A stretch of DNA of 64,000 nt from Flavobacterium oncorhynchi (GCF_002217355.1 NZ_MUHA01000007.1:1-64000); one strand, 5' to 3'. Counted from the first letter of the stretch, positions 6,906 through 16,029 are shown. Translations and numbers: made by a program. Notes: a model not told the origin generated them from the sequence alone.

Positions 6906-9188
6906 TTATCTAATTATCATCACTTTTTTAACTTTTGTTTCTCCTCCGTCTTGCGCTGAGATAAAAACCATATACACACCAGAGGCTACTTTATATTTAC
7001 CAAAAGCGGTTGTATCCCATTCTATTGTACCGCCTTCTGAAGTAGTTTCGAAAACAAGATTTCCTTCAATATCAGTAATTTTAACATTGGCTTTATCTAA
7101 CAATCCAGCCACTTTTACGGTTCCTGAATAGGTTGGGCGAACTGGATTTGGATACACATAAACATTGCTCAAATCATCATTGGCTCCAGTTGCAACTCCT
7201 TTAAACGAAATCATTCCTTTGTTGGTTGCTATAAAAACTTCACCAGTTACGCTATTAATCTTAATATCATTCACCATATTACTTGGCATTGGCGAGTTAT
7301 TTATAGTAAAATGATATTTTGTTTCCTGCCCGTTAGGCGAAACCATAAAAACTCCAGAATCAGCCGTTCCAATCCATTTATTATTTGATCCGTCTACCGC
7401 TATAGAAGTAATAAACTGTTCGTACATTAATTCTTGAGCCAAATTATCTTCCATGATAATGATCGGATTTGCTTTTAACTGGCTGTCAGATTGAAAACTT
7501 CCCACGTTTGACAAAACTCTTAATCCTTTTGTAGTTCCTATCCAAAGTTGATTTTTAGTATCTATTATCACAGATCTCACATCTGCAGCTGGTAAATTTC
7601 CTGCATCAACTCCAAATGTCATTTTCTTGAATGTATTTGTAGTTTCGTTAAAAGCAATCACACCTTCGTTACTTGTCGAAATCCATTTGGTATTATTTCT
7701 ATCAATAACAATATTAGCATAACTGGTTGTTTCTGCATTATTCAAAATTGAGCTGGTTGCGTAACTCTGCCATTGTCCGTTTGCTTTCAAAACTTTCAGT
7801 CCGTTTTTAATCCTGCTGTTTGTTATCCAGAGGTTTCCAGTTTTATCAAATGCGGTTCCATTTATACGAACATCTTTATAATTTGGTCCTTCATAAGTTA
7901 TGCTTTCTAAACCGCTGTTTTTTTCGTTATACAAAAAGCTAGGAACATCATTCTCTACTCGAAGCAAACCTGAGAAAAAAGAACTTACATAAACTTGTTT
8001 TTCATTTTTAGGATTTACAATAATTCTTGTTATTGATTTTGCATCAAGCACGTCAGAATATGGAATATTCGACCAGCTGGAAGATGCGTATTTACTAATT
8101 CCATAACTATCCAAATCATACGGATTGTAATAAGTATCATAATCTCCGTAAACTGCCCAAAGCACATTTGGCGTAACATCTAATGAAAAAATATTATTTC
8201 TAAAAGGTCCTGCCGGCGTACTATTTACAAAAACTCCAGTACTGCTGAGCGAAGAAGTCATCAATCCTTTGTCTTTTGTTCCAATATATAATAAATCTCC
8301 AACTACTGTGGCGCAGGTAAAAACTAAGCTGTTATCTAGAACCTGGGTATTTGAAATCTGACGACTTAAAATCATCTGATTATTATAAACATATACTGTA
8401 TTAGGGATTGTAATAAACAAATTGTGGTTTACTGCCCGCATATCAGAAGAAGACTGGGGAAGTTGTAAAAACCCAATAAAATTAATTGAATTATAACGAT
8501 GAACATAACCCGAAGCGTTAATTGCTATCAGCTCTGAATCTAAAGCCTCAACACTTGACCAATCCCCAGCATTTACAACAGTCCATTGACTAAAATCGTT
8601 TAGGTTAACACTTGCTGCATCTGCTTTTCTCATTCCTGACGAGGTGGCCGCAAAAATAAAACCGTTAAAAAAAGCGGTTTGCTTTACGCTTATTTCAGCA
8701 CCATTATCTCCTATAAAATAAGTATCACCAAACTGCAATGTCGCCAAATTGAACTGTACAATTCCAAAATCGCACGCAACATAGAGCAATCCGTTATGCT
8801 CCATTATATGATTGATCTTTTTTAAATTTGAAGGAAGCTGTTTATTTATAATATCGACTTTCTTGGTTATACTTCCGTCAGCATCATTAATAATAATCAT
8901 CAAACCATTTTCGTAACCAAGGATTGTTTTTTTGAAAGCTTCACTATGATAAACGGCAGAAATTGTCTGCCCAGAAAGACCATCGACGGTTGTTTTTGTC
9001 TTCAATACATTTGATGCGGCGTTTTTAAAAAACAATGCATTTTCTGATGCAGCAAAAACTGTATTTGGAGACTCTGAAATATCTTTAATTTCATTTAAAG
9101 AAAAATAACCCTGCCATGACAATTGACTTTGAGCAAAACCAAATTGAAACAAAGTCAAAAACAAAATGTACAGCGCCTTTCTTGTCAT
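6906..9188 (-). CDS. porZ: PorZ-like T9SS component: beta-propeller protein with C-terminal sorting domain
   Basis: From the ATG at 9188 the protein has 760 aa and begins with a signal peptide (M-T-R-K-A-L-Y-I-L-F...F-A-Q). Many repeats of W-I-G-T and N-K-W-I-S type indicate two stacked beta-propellers (two-component-regulator-propeller-like). The last roughly 80 residues contain V-Y-P-N-P-V and end K-V-K-K-V-M-I-I-R, which is a type IX secretion C-terminal domain. This fits PorZ, a surface component of the T9SS attachment complex in Porphyromonas. A generic propeller cargo protein is the main alternative. A TATATTTG box lies about 20 nt upstream. Confidence 0.75.
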   Translation of the reverse strand: MTRKALYILFLTLFQFGFAQSQLSWQGYFSLNEIKDISESPNTVFAASENALFFKNAASNVLKTKTTVDGLSGQTISAVYHSEAFKKTILGYENGLMIIINDADGSITKKVDIINKQLPSNLKKINHIMEHNGLLYVACDFGIVQFNLATLQFGDTYFIGDNGAEISVKQTAFFNGFIFAATSSGMRKADAASVNLNDFSQWTVVNAGDWSSVEALDSELIAINASGYVHRYNSINFIGFLQLPQSSSDMRAVNHNLFITIPNTVYVYNNQMILSRQISNTQVLDNSLVFTCATVVGDLLYIGTKDKGLMTSSLSSTGVFVNSTPAGPFRNNIFSLDVTPNVLWAVYGDYDTYYNPYDLDSYGISKYASSSWSNIPYSDVLDAKSITRIIVNPKNEKQVYVSSFFSGLLRVENDVPSFLYNEKNSGLESITYEGPNYKDVRINGTAFDKTGNLWITNSRIKNGLKVLKANGQWQSYATSSILNNAETTSYANIVIDRNNTKWISTSNEGVIAFNETTNTFKKMTFGVDAGNLPAADVRSVIIDTKNQLWIGTTKGLRVLSNVGSFQSDSQLKANPIIIMEDNLAQELMYEQFITSIAVDGSNNKWIGTADSGVFMVSPNGQETKYHFTINNSPMPSNMVNDIKINSVTGEVFIATNKGMISFKGVATGANDDLSNVYVYPNPVRPTYSGTVKVAGLLDKANVKITDIEGNLVFETTSEGGTIEWDTTAFGKYKVASGVYMVFISAQDGGETKVKKVMIIR

Positions 9189-9208
9189 TATTACTATATT
9201 CAGATAGA

Positions 9209-9216
9209 CAAATATA
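9209..9216 (-). promoter_or_regulatory. Putative -7 box for the porZ-like gene
   Basis: Minus-strand TATATTTG, 20 nt before the ATG at 9188. Its position supports choosing that ATG over an upstream in-frame alternative start. Confidence 0.5.
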
Positions 9217-9252
9217 CTATAAACAAGTACATTTAATTTTTGTTGCTGCACA

Positions 9253-9301
9253 AAAAAAATGCTCTCGATTCATCCTGAAAGACAAATGAGAGCATTTTTC
9301 A
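9253..9301 (-). terminator. gdhA terminator
   Basis: Perfect 10-bp stem (AAATGCTCTC/GAGAGCATTT) with T-runs on both sides, between gdhA and the porZ-like gene. Confidence 0.85.
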
Positions 9302-9314
9302 ATTGTAATTAATC

Positions 9315-10658
9315 TTACACTACACCTTGAGCAAGCATAGCATCGGCAACTTTAACAAATCCGGCAATGTTAGCTCCTTTTACGTAGTTTACATAACCAT
9401 CTTCTTCTGCACCGTATTTTTTACATTGGTTGTGAATTCCAACCATGATATCTTTTAATCTCAAATCTACTTCTTCACTTGTCCAGTTCAAACGAATTGA
9501 GTTTTGTGTCATTTCTAATCCAGACGCTGCAACTCCACCAGCATTAGCTGCTTTTCCTGGAGCAAAAAGCACTTTATTGTCTAAGAACAATTTAATAGCA
9601 TCTAAAGTCGAAGGCATGTTTGCCGCTTCAGTTACACATAAAACGCCATTATCAATAAGTTTCTGAGCATCATCTCCATTTAATTCATTTTGAGTAGCAC
9701 AAGGAATAGCAATATCCACTTTTACTTCCCAAGGGCTTTTTCCTTTATGGAAAACAGCATTTGGATATTTCTCTAAATATCTTTCGGCTCTGTTATCTCC
9801 ACTTGCTCTCATTTCGACCATATGATCGATTTTTTCGCCAGAGATTCCTTCTTCATCATAAATATAACCATCAGGACCAGAAATAGTAACCAGTTTACCT
9901 CCTAATTCGTTTATTTTTAAGGCAACTCCCCAAGCTACATTTCCAAATCCAGAAATAGCAACTCTTTTACCTTTAATATCGTGTCCAATAGTACGAAGCA
10001 TTTGATCTGTAAAGTAAACAACTCCGTAACCTGTAGCTTCTGGTCTAATCAAAGAACCACCGTAAGCAATTCCTTTTCCAGTTAAAACTCCAGTAAACTC
10101 ATTTCTAATTCTTTTGTATTGACCAAAAAGGTAACCAATTTCTCTTGCTCCAACACCAATATCACCAGCAGGAACATCTAAGTCTGGACCAATATGACGG
10201 CATAATTCCGTCATAAATGATTGACAGAAACGCATGATTTCTCCATCAGATTTTCCTTCAGGATCAAAATCAGAACCTCCTTTTCCACCACCCATTGGCA
10301 GTGTTGTCAAACTATTTTTAAAAACCTGTTCGAAGGCCAAGAATTTCAAAACAGATAAGTTTACTGTGTGATGAAATCTAATTCCTCCTTTGTAAGGTCC
10401 AATTGCAGAATTCATTTGAATTCTAAAACCTCTATTTACAATTATTTCTCCTTTGTCGTCAACCCACGGAACTCTAAAGATTATAGATCTTTCCGGCTCA
10501 GCAATTCTAAGAAGTAAATTTTTTCCATCATACTTCTTACGTTCTGCGATAAATGGGATTACGGTTTCTGCAAATTCTCTAACCGCTTGAAGAAATTCTG
10601 GCTCATTTGGATTTTTTGACTCAACTTGAGCCATAAATTCATTTATTTTTTGTTCCAT
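9315..10658 (-). CDS. gdhA: Glutamate dehydrogenase (NADP-type)
   Basis: Interconverts 2-oxoglutarate plus ammonium and glutamate, mainly in the assimilatory direction for this subfamily. From the ATG at 10658 it has 447 aa, which equals the length of hexameric bacterial GdhA. A TTG codon 21 nt upstream is less likely as a start. The substrate-site segments are clear: K-G-G-I-R-F-H and P-M-G-G-G-K-G-G-S-D-F-D, followed by the Rossmann motif G-F-G-N-V-A-W-G. A TATCTTTG promoter box lies upstream and a strong hairpin downstream, so it is a single-gene unit. Confidence 0.97.
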   Translation of the reverse strand: MEQKINEFMAQVESKNPNEPEFLQAVREFAETVIPFIAERKKYDGKNLLLRIAEPERSIIFRVPWVDDKGEIIVNRGFRIQMNSAIGPYKGGIRFHHTVNLSVLKFLAFEQVFKNSLTTLPMGGGKGGSDFDPEGKSDGEIMRFCQSFMTELCRHIGPDLDVPAGDIGVGAREIGYLFGQYKRIRNEFTGVLTGKGIAYGGSLIRPEATGYGVVYFTDQMLRTIGHDIKGKRVAISGFGNVAWGVALKINELGGKLVTISGPDGYIYDEEGISGEKIDHMVEMRASGDNRAERYLEKYPNAVFHKGKSPWEVKVDIAIPCATQNELNGDDAQKLIDNGVLCVTEAANMPSTLDAIKLFLDNKVLFAPGKAANAGGVAASGLEMTQNSIRLNWTSEEVDLRLKDIMVGIHNQCKKYGAEEDGYVNYVKGANIAGFVKVADAMLAQGVV

Positions 10659-10983
10659 TTTTTTAAATAAATTATTCAAATAATAGTTTAACTTTTAACC
10701 CTTTAAAATAAGAAAATACGTTTTAAGAAAACGTTTTCGTTACAACTGACAAAGATACATCAAAATGATCATGCATTGTTATTTTTTTTCGTTTTTGAAG
10801 AAGAATTGTGTTATTTCTAAACAAACAATCAAATACAATTTTTCCCTTTCGAATTTACATCCAATTGCAGTACTTAAAGTTAGAAAATTAAGTGTTTTGT
10901 TACCAATTTTCTAATAGAAGATCATAATATTTTGAATAGATCACGTTTTTTATATATTTACCCAATATTTCAAAGCCTTAAAA
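10659..10983. other. Divergent intergenic region between gdhA and the outer-membrane gene
   Basis: About 325 nt with no ORF. It holds the gdhA promoter near 10750-10757 and an A/T-rich stretch with TATATATTTAC near 10951-10961 that could serve the rightward gene. I see no RNA structure or repeat of note. Confidence 0.5.
10750..10757 (-). promoter_or_regulatory. gdhA -7 box
   Basis: Minus-strand TATCTTTG, the commonest exact form of the TAnnTTTG box in this window, giving a leader of roughly 85 nt. Confidence 0.6.
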
Positions 10984-11775
10984 ATGTGTAAACGCCTATA
11001 TTTCATTATTTTCGCCTTGTTTGGAATTTCAACAATAAATGCGCAGTCATCTCTTGCACATGAAATAGGAATTATGTTTGGTCCCGTAACTTTTCAATCA
11101 GATTATGGTGAAAGAAATAACTTTGACACAAATGTTGCCAACACAGGTTTTGGCGTAGGAATCATTCACTTTCTCAACTTTTCTTCAAATAATAACAAAG
11201 AGCATTTTTTTTCAGAACACTTCAAAATACGCACTGAGTTTTCATTCACCAAAACCAATCTTCATCATTTTGGTAAATGGGTTAGTAAAAATCCTCCAAC
11301 ATTAGGAGTCCAAAGACTTAAAGCCATGAGCGGAAGCACAAGCACGATAAATCTAGGGCCGCAATTAGAGTTTTCTCCTTTTATGAAAATACACGATTAC
11401 GAAAATAGTCCGGGAAGTTTAAGTCCATATATAAGTTTGGGCTTTCTCGTAAGTTATTATTCAACTAAAACAAAATCTAGTTTAGGTGAATTAGGAACTA
11501 TAGAAACAACGCCATTAAAATACCTAACTCCTTCTGATGGTCATGAACATGGCTATTCAACCGAAAGTAATTTAGTTTTATCAGCAACTGCGGGCGCAGG
11601 TGTTCACTATAAATTAACCAATATGAGTGACTTAATGTTTGAAGCGCGTTTTCAAGTCTTTAATTCTGACTGGGTTGATGGTTTAAATCCAAACAAAGAC
11701 ATTTACAAAGAAAACAAATCAAACGATTCGCAAATCTGGTTTAATCTGGGATACATTTATTATTTAGATTTCTAA
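10984..11775 (+). CDS. Outer-membrane beta-barrel-like protein, THC0290_0291-like
   Basis: A 263-aa protein with a signal peptide (M-C-K-R-L-Y-F-I-I-F...I-N-A-Q). It has alternating aromatic/polar strands (G-I-M-F-G-P-V, F-G-V-G-I-I-H-F, L-S-P-Y-I-S-L-G-F-L) and an aromatic C-terminal strand ending Y-I-Y-Y-L-D-F, typical of outer-membrane barrels. I recall proteins named THC0290_0291 family near glutamate dehydrogenase genes in Flavobacteriaceae; this is from memory only. Function unknown. It ends at a strong bidirectional terminator shared with metB. Confidence 0.75.
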   Translation: MCKRLYFIIFALFGISTINAQSSLAHEIGIMFGPVTFQSDYGERNNFDTNVANTGFGVGIIHFLNFSSNNNKEHFFSEHFKIRTEFSFTKTNLHHFGKWVSKNPPTLGVQRLKAMSGSTSTINLGPQLEFSPFMKIHDYENSPGSLSPYISLGFLVSYYSTKTKSSLGELGTIETTPLKYLTPSDGHEHGYSTESNLVLSATAGAGVHYKLTNMSDLMFEARFQVFNSDWVDGLNPNKDIYKENKSNDSQIWFNLGYIYYLDF

Positions 11776-11787
11776 AAAAATAGGCAA

Positions 11788-11837
11788 AAAAAATCCCAAA
11801 TTCCAAAATAGTTAAGATTGGAATTTGGGATTTTTTA
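11788..11837. terminator. Bidirectional terminator
   Basis: Perfect 16-bp stem (AAATCCCAAATTCCAA with TTGGAATTTGGGATTT) flanked by A- and T-runs, between two convergent genes. Confidence 0.9.
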
Positions 11838-11853
11838 TTTGAAAATTTAACCT

Positions 11854-12996
11854 TTATGCTAAAGCTTGTTCTAGATCTGCAATTAAATCTTCGGCATCTT
11901 CAATACCTACACTTAATCGAACTAAATCATCAGTAATACCAACTTCGGCTCTTTTATCAGCTGGAATAGAAGCGTGTGTCATTAAAGCTGGATGATTCGC
12001 CAAAGACTCTACTCCTCCCAAAGATTCGGCCAGAGTAAAAACTTTTAATTTCTCTAGAAATGCAATAGAATCTTCTTTTTTACCTGATTTAAAAGTAAAA
12101 GAAACCATTCCGCCAAAAGCCTTCATTTGTTTCTTAGCAATTTCGTGAAACGGATGGCTTTTTAATCCCGGATAATAAACAGTATCAATTTTTGGATGAT
12201 TGCTTAAAAACTCCACCACTTTTTCTCCGTTTTCACAATGTCTCTGCACTCTTAACGAAAGTGTTTTGATTCCTCTTAAAACCAAAAAACTATCCATTGG
12301 TCCAAGTGTAGCACCAGTTGCAAATTGTTGAAAATGCAGTTGATCTCCCAAAGCCTCATCTTTTACAATTAAAGCACCGGCTATAACATCAGAATGTCCG
12401 CCTAAATATTTTGTAGCGGAGTGCATCACAATATCTGCTCCTAAATCAAGAGGTTTTTGCAAATAAGGTGTTGCAAAAGTATTATCAACGGCAAACAAAA
12501 TTTTATTCTCTTTTGTGATTTTGGCTACTTCCTCAATATCTGCCAATTTCATCAACGGATTTGTAGGCGTTTCTACCCAAACCAGTTTCGTGTTTTCATT
12601 AATTAATGACTTCAATTTTTCAATATCTGTCATATCTACAAAATGAAATTTAATTCCAGAATCTTTATAAATACGAGAAAACATTCTGTATGTTCCTCCA
12701 TATAAATCATCCATTGCTATAATTTCATCGCCAGCTTTAAACGATCTTAAAATACAATCTGTCGCTGCTAAACCAGATGAAAAAGCTAAACCGCGAGTAC
12801 CGTTTTCAATACTTGCTAATGCATTTTCTAAAGCGCTTCGAGTTGGGTTTGACGCTCGGCTATATTCGTAATCAGCCAAAGGTTTCCCTGGGCTTGTTTG
12901 AATAAAAGTTGAAGTTTGATACACCGGAGGCATAACAGCTCCCGTACTTGGATCATGATGCTGACCACCGTGTATTACCTTAGTATTGAATTTCAT
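11854..12996 (-). CDS. metB: Cystathionine gamma-synthase-like PLP enzyme
   Basis: A 380-aa enzyme of the Cys/Met metabolism PLP-dependent family. The PLP lysine is K196 in S-A-T-K-Y-L-G-G-H, D171 in D-N-T-F-A-T-P contacts the pyridine nitrogen, and Y44/R47 lie in Y-E-Y-S-R-x-S-N-P-T. The family includes cystathionine gamma-synthase, cystathionine gamma-lyase and methionine gamma-lyase, and the exact reaction cannot be settled from motifs. Gamma-synthase is the usual label for this Flavobacterium-type sequence. A TAAATTTG box lies about 35 nt upstream, leaving no room for a SAM riboswitch. It is transcribed alone. Confidence 0.85.
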   Translation of the reverse strand: MKFNTKVIHGGQHHDPSTGAVMPPVYQTSTFIQTSPGKPLADYEYSRASNPTRSALENALASIENGTRGLAFSSGLAATDCILRSFKAGDEIIAMDDLYGGTYRMFSRIYKDSGIKFHFVDMTDIEKLKSLINENTKLVWVETPTNPLMKLADIEEVAKITKENKILFAVDNTFATPYLQKPLDLGADIVMHSATKYLGGHSDVIAGALIVKDEALGDQLHFQQFATGATLGPMDSFLVLRGIKTLSLRVQRHCENGEKVVEFLSNHPKIDTVYYPGLKSHPFHEIAKKQMKAFGGMVSFTFKSGKKEDSIAFLEKLKVFTLAESLGGVESLANHPALMTHASIPADKRAEVGITDDLVRLSVGIEDAEDLIADLEQALA

Positions 12997-13029
12997 ATCG
13001 TTATAAATTTTAGATCTTTATTTACAGCA

Positions 13030-13037
13030 CAAATTTA
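13030..13037 (-). promoter_or_regulatory. Putative metB -7 box
   Basis: Minus-strand TAAATTTG, about 34 nt before the metB start. Confidence 0.5.
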
Positions 13038-13070
13038 CCGTTTAATTTATTTTATCGTGACACAACTTCT

Positions 13071-13078
13071 TACCTTTG
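13071..13078 (+). promoter_or_regulatory. Putative -7 box of the DUF3298-type lipoprotein gene
   Basis: TACCTTTG, 22 nt before the ATG and divergent from the metB promoter. Confidence 0.5.
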
Positions 13079-13100
13079 TATTTAATTAACACTTATTGAT

Positions 13101-13844
13101 ATGAAACATTGTTCTTTTTTAATCTTTTTGTGTTTGATTTTTATAAGCTGCAATAAAGGACTTTCATTTGAAAATGAAACGTTTGAAGAAAAATCAACTA
13201 TTCCGTGCAAAAATGACTGCCCAAAAATCAGCATCGATATTCCGATAGCAAAAAATAGTTCGCTTGCAGCTGATAGTATCAACAAAAAAGTTTTTGCGGT
13301 GGTAAAAGAAATCATTTATTTTGGAGAAGACTCTATAAAAGTGAATGACTATAAATCATTGTCAAAATCTTTTATTACATCCTATGAAGAAATGCATCAA
13401 AAATTCCCAAATGACACTTTTGGCTGGGAAGGAAAAATAACTGGAAATGTAGAATTTGAATCAGATCAAATTTTAAATATTAAGATTGATCATTATACTT
13501 TTACTGGAGGAGCACATGGTTACCAAGGATTTCGATCTTTACTTTTTAATTTAAAAACAGGCAAAACCATTTTTAACAATCAGCTTTTTAAAAATGAAGC
13601 AGCTTTTCTGGCTTTCGCCGAAAAGGAATTCAGAACTCAATATAAAATTCCGCAAAAATCAAATATAAACGCAACAGGATTAATGTTTGAAAATGATAAA
13701 TTTCATTTGCCTCAGAACATTTTCTATACAGACAAAGGCTTGCTTCTTTACTATAATTCCTACGAAGCTGCATCTTACGCCGATGGTCCAAAAAAGATTT
13801 TGTTTCCTTATGATAAAGTCAGTAAATATTTAAATTTTCAATGA
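13101..13844 (+). CDS. Lipoprotein with DUF4163/DUF3298 (RsiV-like) domains
   Basis: A 247-aa protein with a lipoprotein signal (lipobox L-I-F-I-S-C, Cys around 18). The core carries the segment Y-T-F-T-G-G-A-H-G-Y-Q-G, typical of the DUF4163-DUF3298 pair found in RsiV and in PdaC-like proteins. The DUF3298 half spans roughly residues 145-245. In RsiV this fold binds lysozyme, but no sigma factor gene is adjacent here and such a role is not supported. It is presumably anchored in the periplasm or outer membrane. Confidence 0.8.
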   Translation: MKHCSFLIFLCLIFISCNKGLSFENETFEEKSTIPCKNDCPKISIDIPIAKNSSLAADSINKKVFAVVKEIIYFGEDSIKVNDYKSLSKSFITSYEEMHQKFPNDTFGWEGKITGNVEFESDQILNIKIDHYTFTGGAHGYQGFRSLLFNLKTGKTIFNNQLFKNEAAFLAFAEKEFRTQYKIPQKSNINATGLMFENDKFHLPQNIFYTDKGLLLYYNSYEAASYADGPKKILFPYDKVSKYLNFQ

Positions 13845-13870
13845 TTTACACAGATACACCTTATTAAGTT

Positions 13871-13890
13871 AGACGCACTGCAGTGCGTCT
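13871..13890. repeat. Perfect 20-bp palindrome
   Basis: A self-complementary 20-mer (arm AGACGCACTG) with much higher GC than its surroundings, between convergent genes. It lacks a T-run. It looks like a dispersed palindromic repeat rather than a terminator. Confidence 0.7.
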
Positions 13891-13940
13891 CTACAGAAAA
13901 AAACTTAGAGCCTCAGTACCTAAGAACCTCAGCACCTTAC

Positions 13941-15086
13941 CTACTGAACATCATATTTCATTTTGCGCAAAACACGTAAAGCTTCTTTAAAAGACAAATA
14001 CACTTGCCCAAAAGGTTTCAACAATAACTTAGCATCTATCAGCTTTTGCTTAGCTTCTTCGAAACCATTCAAATAACAAATCATAAAAGTCGAAGGAAGG
14101 TTCTCCAAATCTTTTAATTCCCGTTCCGATAAAGCAATCCCCTTTTGCAATTTTTGAAGTAATGCCATATTCGAATTGTAAATATGGTAAAGCATTTTTC
14201 GATTGAATTCTGGCGGCTGAAAAAGTATTTCGCGATCAATTTTATAGTAGCCATTATCAAAAAAATGTATCGTTTGTTTTTCTAAAGGATAATAACTTGT
14301 TTTATCGTTTAACCCAAGCGGCACATATTCTGTTATCGTAAAACTATCATCGTCGTAAACAATCGTAACAACATCTTGTGCCGAATAAAACAGTTTAATT
14401 TGCTCGTTGATTAATTCAATATCAACTCGAGACAAGAATGTTTTATCGCGAGATTTTTTAGGAACTCCAGCCCAGCAAATCACAAATAATTCTTTAAAAA
14501 CGTAATATTTGGGCGACATATCTTTGTGCCTGAAATTCATAAAATCAATTACGCCGTCCAGTGTATATTGAATACTGTTTCGGGAACTATTTTCGATACC
14601 AATTACCGTTTCTGTATTTTGATAATTTTTTTCAACTTCTTCACTAATTTCTAAAGGAATCGAATTACTACCTCGTCTCACAAAAATACTGTTAGCAAGA
14701 ATGGTGTGAATTCCTTTTTTGAAATAGGAAATTTTGCTTTTAGGTTTAATCGTAACTAATCCAACTACTTTATCTTTTGGCAGATTTGGAAACGGTACAT
14801 TTTCATATTGAATTTTAGGAGGGTTTTCAAGGAAAGCATTTACAAGATTTTGAATACGGCTGTCATCAAAAAAATCGTCTCCTACAATCTCATTATCATG
14901 ATCTTCAACACCAACAACGATATAAGAATTATTGGTTGGATTTGAGTTTGATAATGCACAAATGTGCTTCAAAAACTTGCCCTTTCCTTCTCTGGAATGC
15001 AAATTCAACTGCCTTTTTTTATCATAAAAACTGCTCTCGTCATTGTGAGCAAGTAGGTTTTTTATTAAAAGGCGTTTATTGATCAT
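13941..15086 (-). CDS. AlbA_2/Schlafen-like putative ATP-binding or nucleic-acid-binding protein
   Basis: A 381-aa cytoplasmic protein. The N-terminal region (about 15-150) has the AlbA_2/Schlafen-type pattern: a conserved E-G-K-G-K-F-L-K-H start, the hydrophobic strand Y-I-V-V-G-V-E-D, and I-V-G-D-D...R-I-Q-N-L-V. Such domains were labelled divergent AAA_4 ATPases and occur in regulators and some defence proteins. The C-terminal half is helical and unrecognised. No toxin, nuclease or restriction gene is next to it, so I do not call it a defence gene. Iterated repeat spacers lie upstream. Confidence 0.7.
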   Translation of the reverse strand: MINKRLLIKNLLAHNDESSFYDKKRQLNLHSREGKGKFLKHICALSNSNPTNNSYIVVGVEDHDNEIVGDDFFDDSRIQNLVNAFLENPPKIQYENVPFPNLPKDKVVGLVTIKPKSKISYFKKGIHTILANSIFVRRGSNSIPLEISEEVEKNYQNTETVIGIENSSRNSIQYTLDGVIDFMNFRHKDMSPKYYVFKELFVICWAGVPKKSRDKTFLSRVDIELINEQIKLFYSAQDVVTIVYDDDSFTITEYVPLGLNDKTSYYPLEKQTIHFFDNGYYKIDREILFQPPEFNRKMLYHIYNSNMALLQKLQKGIALSERELKDLENLPSTFMICYLNGFEEAKQKLIDAKLLLKPFGQVYLSFKEALRVLRKMKYDVQ

Positions 15087-15092
15087 TCTTTT

Positions 15093-15192
15093 TTAGATTA
15101 TTAGACTAGCTTAGACTTTTAGACTCCTCAGATTTTTACCGTAATAAACTTCAAATCTAAGAAGTCTAAGTTAATCTAAAAAATCTAAATTA
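15093..15192. repeat. Inverted iterated-word spacer
   Basis: The left part repeats TTAGA/TTAGAC words and the right part repeats their complements TCTAA/GTCTAAG around a short unique centre. The right arm runs into the SDR stop codon. Confidence 0.6.
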
Positions 15193-15942
15193 GTCTCTTT
15201 TAACAATAGTCGAAGATGCTTGTGCTGTACTCATCACAACTAAATCGGCAATATTTACATGATATGGTCTTGAAACTACAAAATGAATAATATCTGCGAT
15301 ATCTTCTGCCTGCAGCGGATCAAAACCTTTGTAAACATTTGAAGCTCTTTCGGCATCTCCTTTAAAACGCACTTCACTAAATTCTGTTTCTACCATCCCG
15401 GGATGAATGGCTCCAACTCTAATTCCAAACGGATTTAAATCAATTCGCATTCCTGCAGTAATAGCATCGACAGCATGTTTCGTTCCGCAATACACATTCC
15501 CGTTCGGATAAACTTCTTTTGCAGCAGTTGAGCCAATATTAATGATATGTCCAGATTGTTTTGCTGTCATTTTAGGAATTACAGCTTTTGAAACGTACAA
15601 AAGTCCTTTTACATTAATATCAATCATGGCATCCCAATCGTCTAAATCTCCTGTTTGAATTGGATCTAAACCGTGCGCATTTCCTGCATTGTTAATCAAA
15701 ACATCAATGTCTGAAAAACCTGCAGGAAGGGATTCTATTTTTTCAAGAACATCATTTTTATCACGAACATCAAACGAAAGCGAATGCACTTCGGTAAAAG
15801 CAGAAAGTTCTTTTTCTAATTCTTCTAAACGTTCTTTACGCCTTCCGCAAAGAATAATTTTATAGTTATTTTTTGCTAAAATTTGAGCGGTTGCTTTTCC
15901 TATTCCGCTTGTCGCTCCAGTAATTAGGGCTGTTTTTTTCAT
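15190..15942 (-). CDS. Short-chain dehydrogenase/reductase (YdfG-like)
   Basis: A 250-aa classical SDR from the ATG at 15942; an alternative ATG five codons upstream is possible. It has the T-G-x-x-x-G-I-G cofactor motif (T-G-A-T-S-G-I-G), N-N-A-G (L-I-N-N-A-G), the catalytic serine in I-G-S-T-A, and Y-x-x-x-K in Y-C-G-T-K. The G-R-R-K-E-R segment after the second strand favours NADPH. It is similar in kind to YdfG, which oxidises 3-hydroxy acids and serine, but substrate is not predictable. It lies between two inverted-repeat spacers. Confidence 0.92.
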   Translation of the reverse strand: MKKTALITGATSGIGKATAQILAKNNYKIILCGRRKERLEELEKELSAFTEVHSLSFDVRDKNDVLEKIESLPAGFSDIDVLINNAGNAHGLDPIQTGDLDDWDAMIDINVKGLLYVSKAVIPKMTAKQSGHIINIGSTAAKEVYPNGNVYCGTKHAVDAITAGMRIDLNPFGIRVGAIHPGMVETEFSEVRFKGDAERASNVYKGFDPLQAEDIADIIHFVVSRPYHVNIADLVVMSTAQASSTIVKRD

Positions 15943-15963
15943 TTTATGTTTTTTCATTTTACT

Positions 15964-16018
15964 ACAGATTAAAAGGATTTAAATGATGTTTTAATCTGTG
16001 AGAATCCTTTTAATCTGT
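15964..16018. repeat. Inverted repeat, perfect 16-bp arms
   Basis: ACAGATTAAAAGGATT at 15964-15979 pairs with AATCCTTTTAATCTGT at 16003-16018, and the loop holds a partial third copy (TTTTAATCTGTG). It lacks a T-run, so it is not a clear terminator. Confidence 0.7.
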
Positions 16019-16029
16019 CGCAAAATATT

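Noticed and set aside
12997..13100. SAM riboswitch upstream of the cystathionine gamma-synthase-like gene
   Set aside because: Only about 35 nt lie between the promoter box and the start codon, and no long stem or pseudoknot is visible.
13941..15086. AlbA_2/Schlafen-like protein as the core of a defence system
   Set aside because: It has no nuclease, methylase, helicase or toxin neighbour; flanking genes are metabolic. Only the domain type suggests it.
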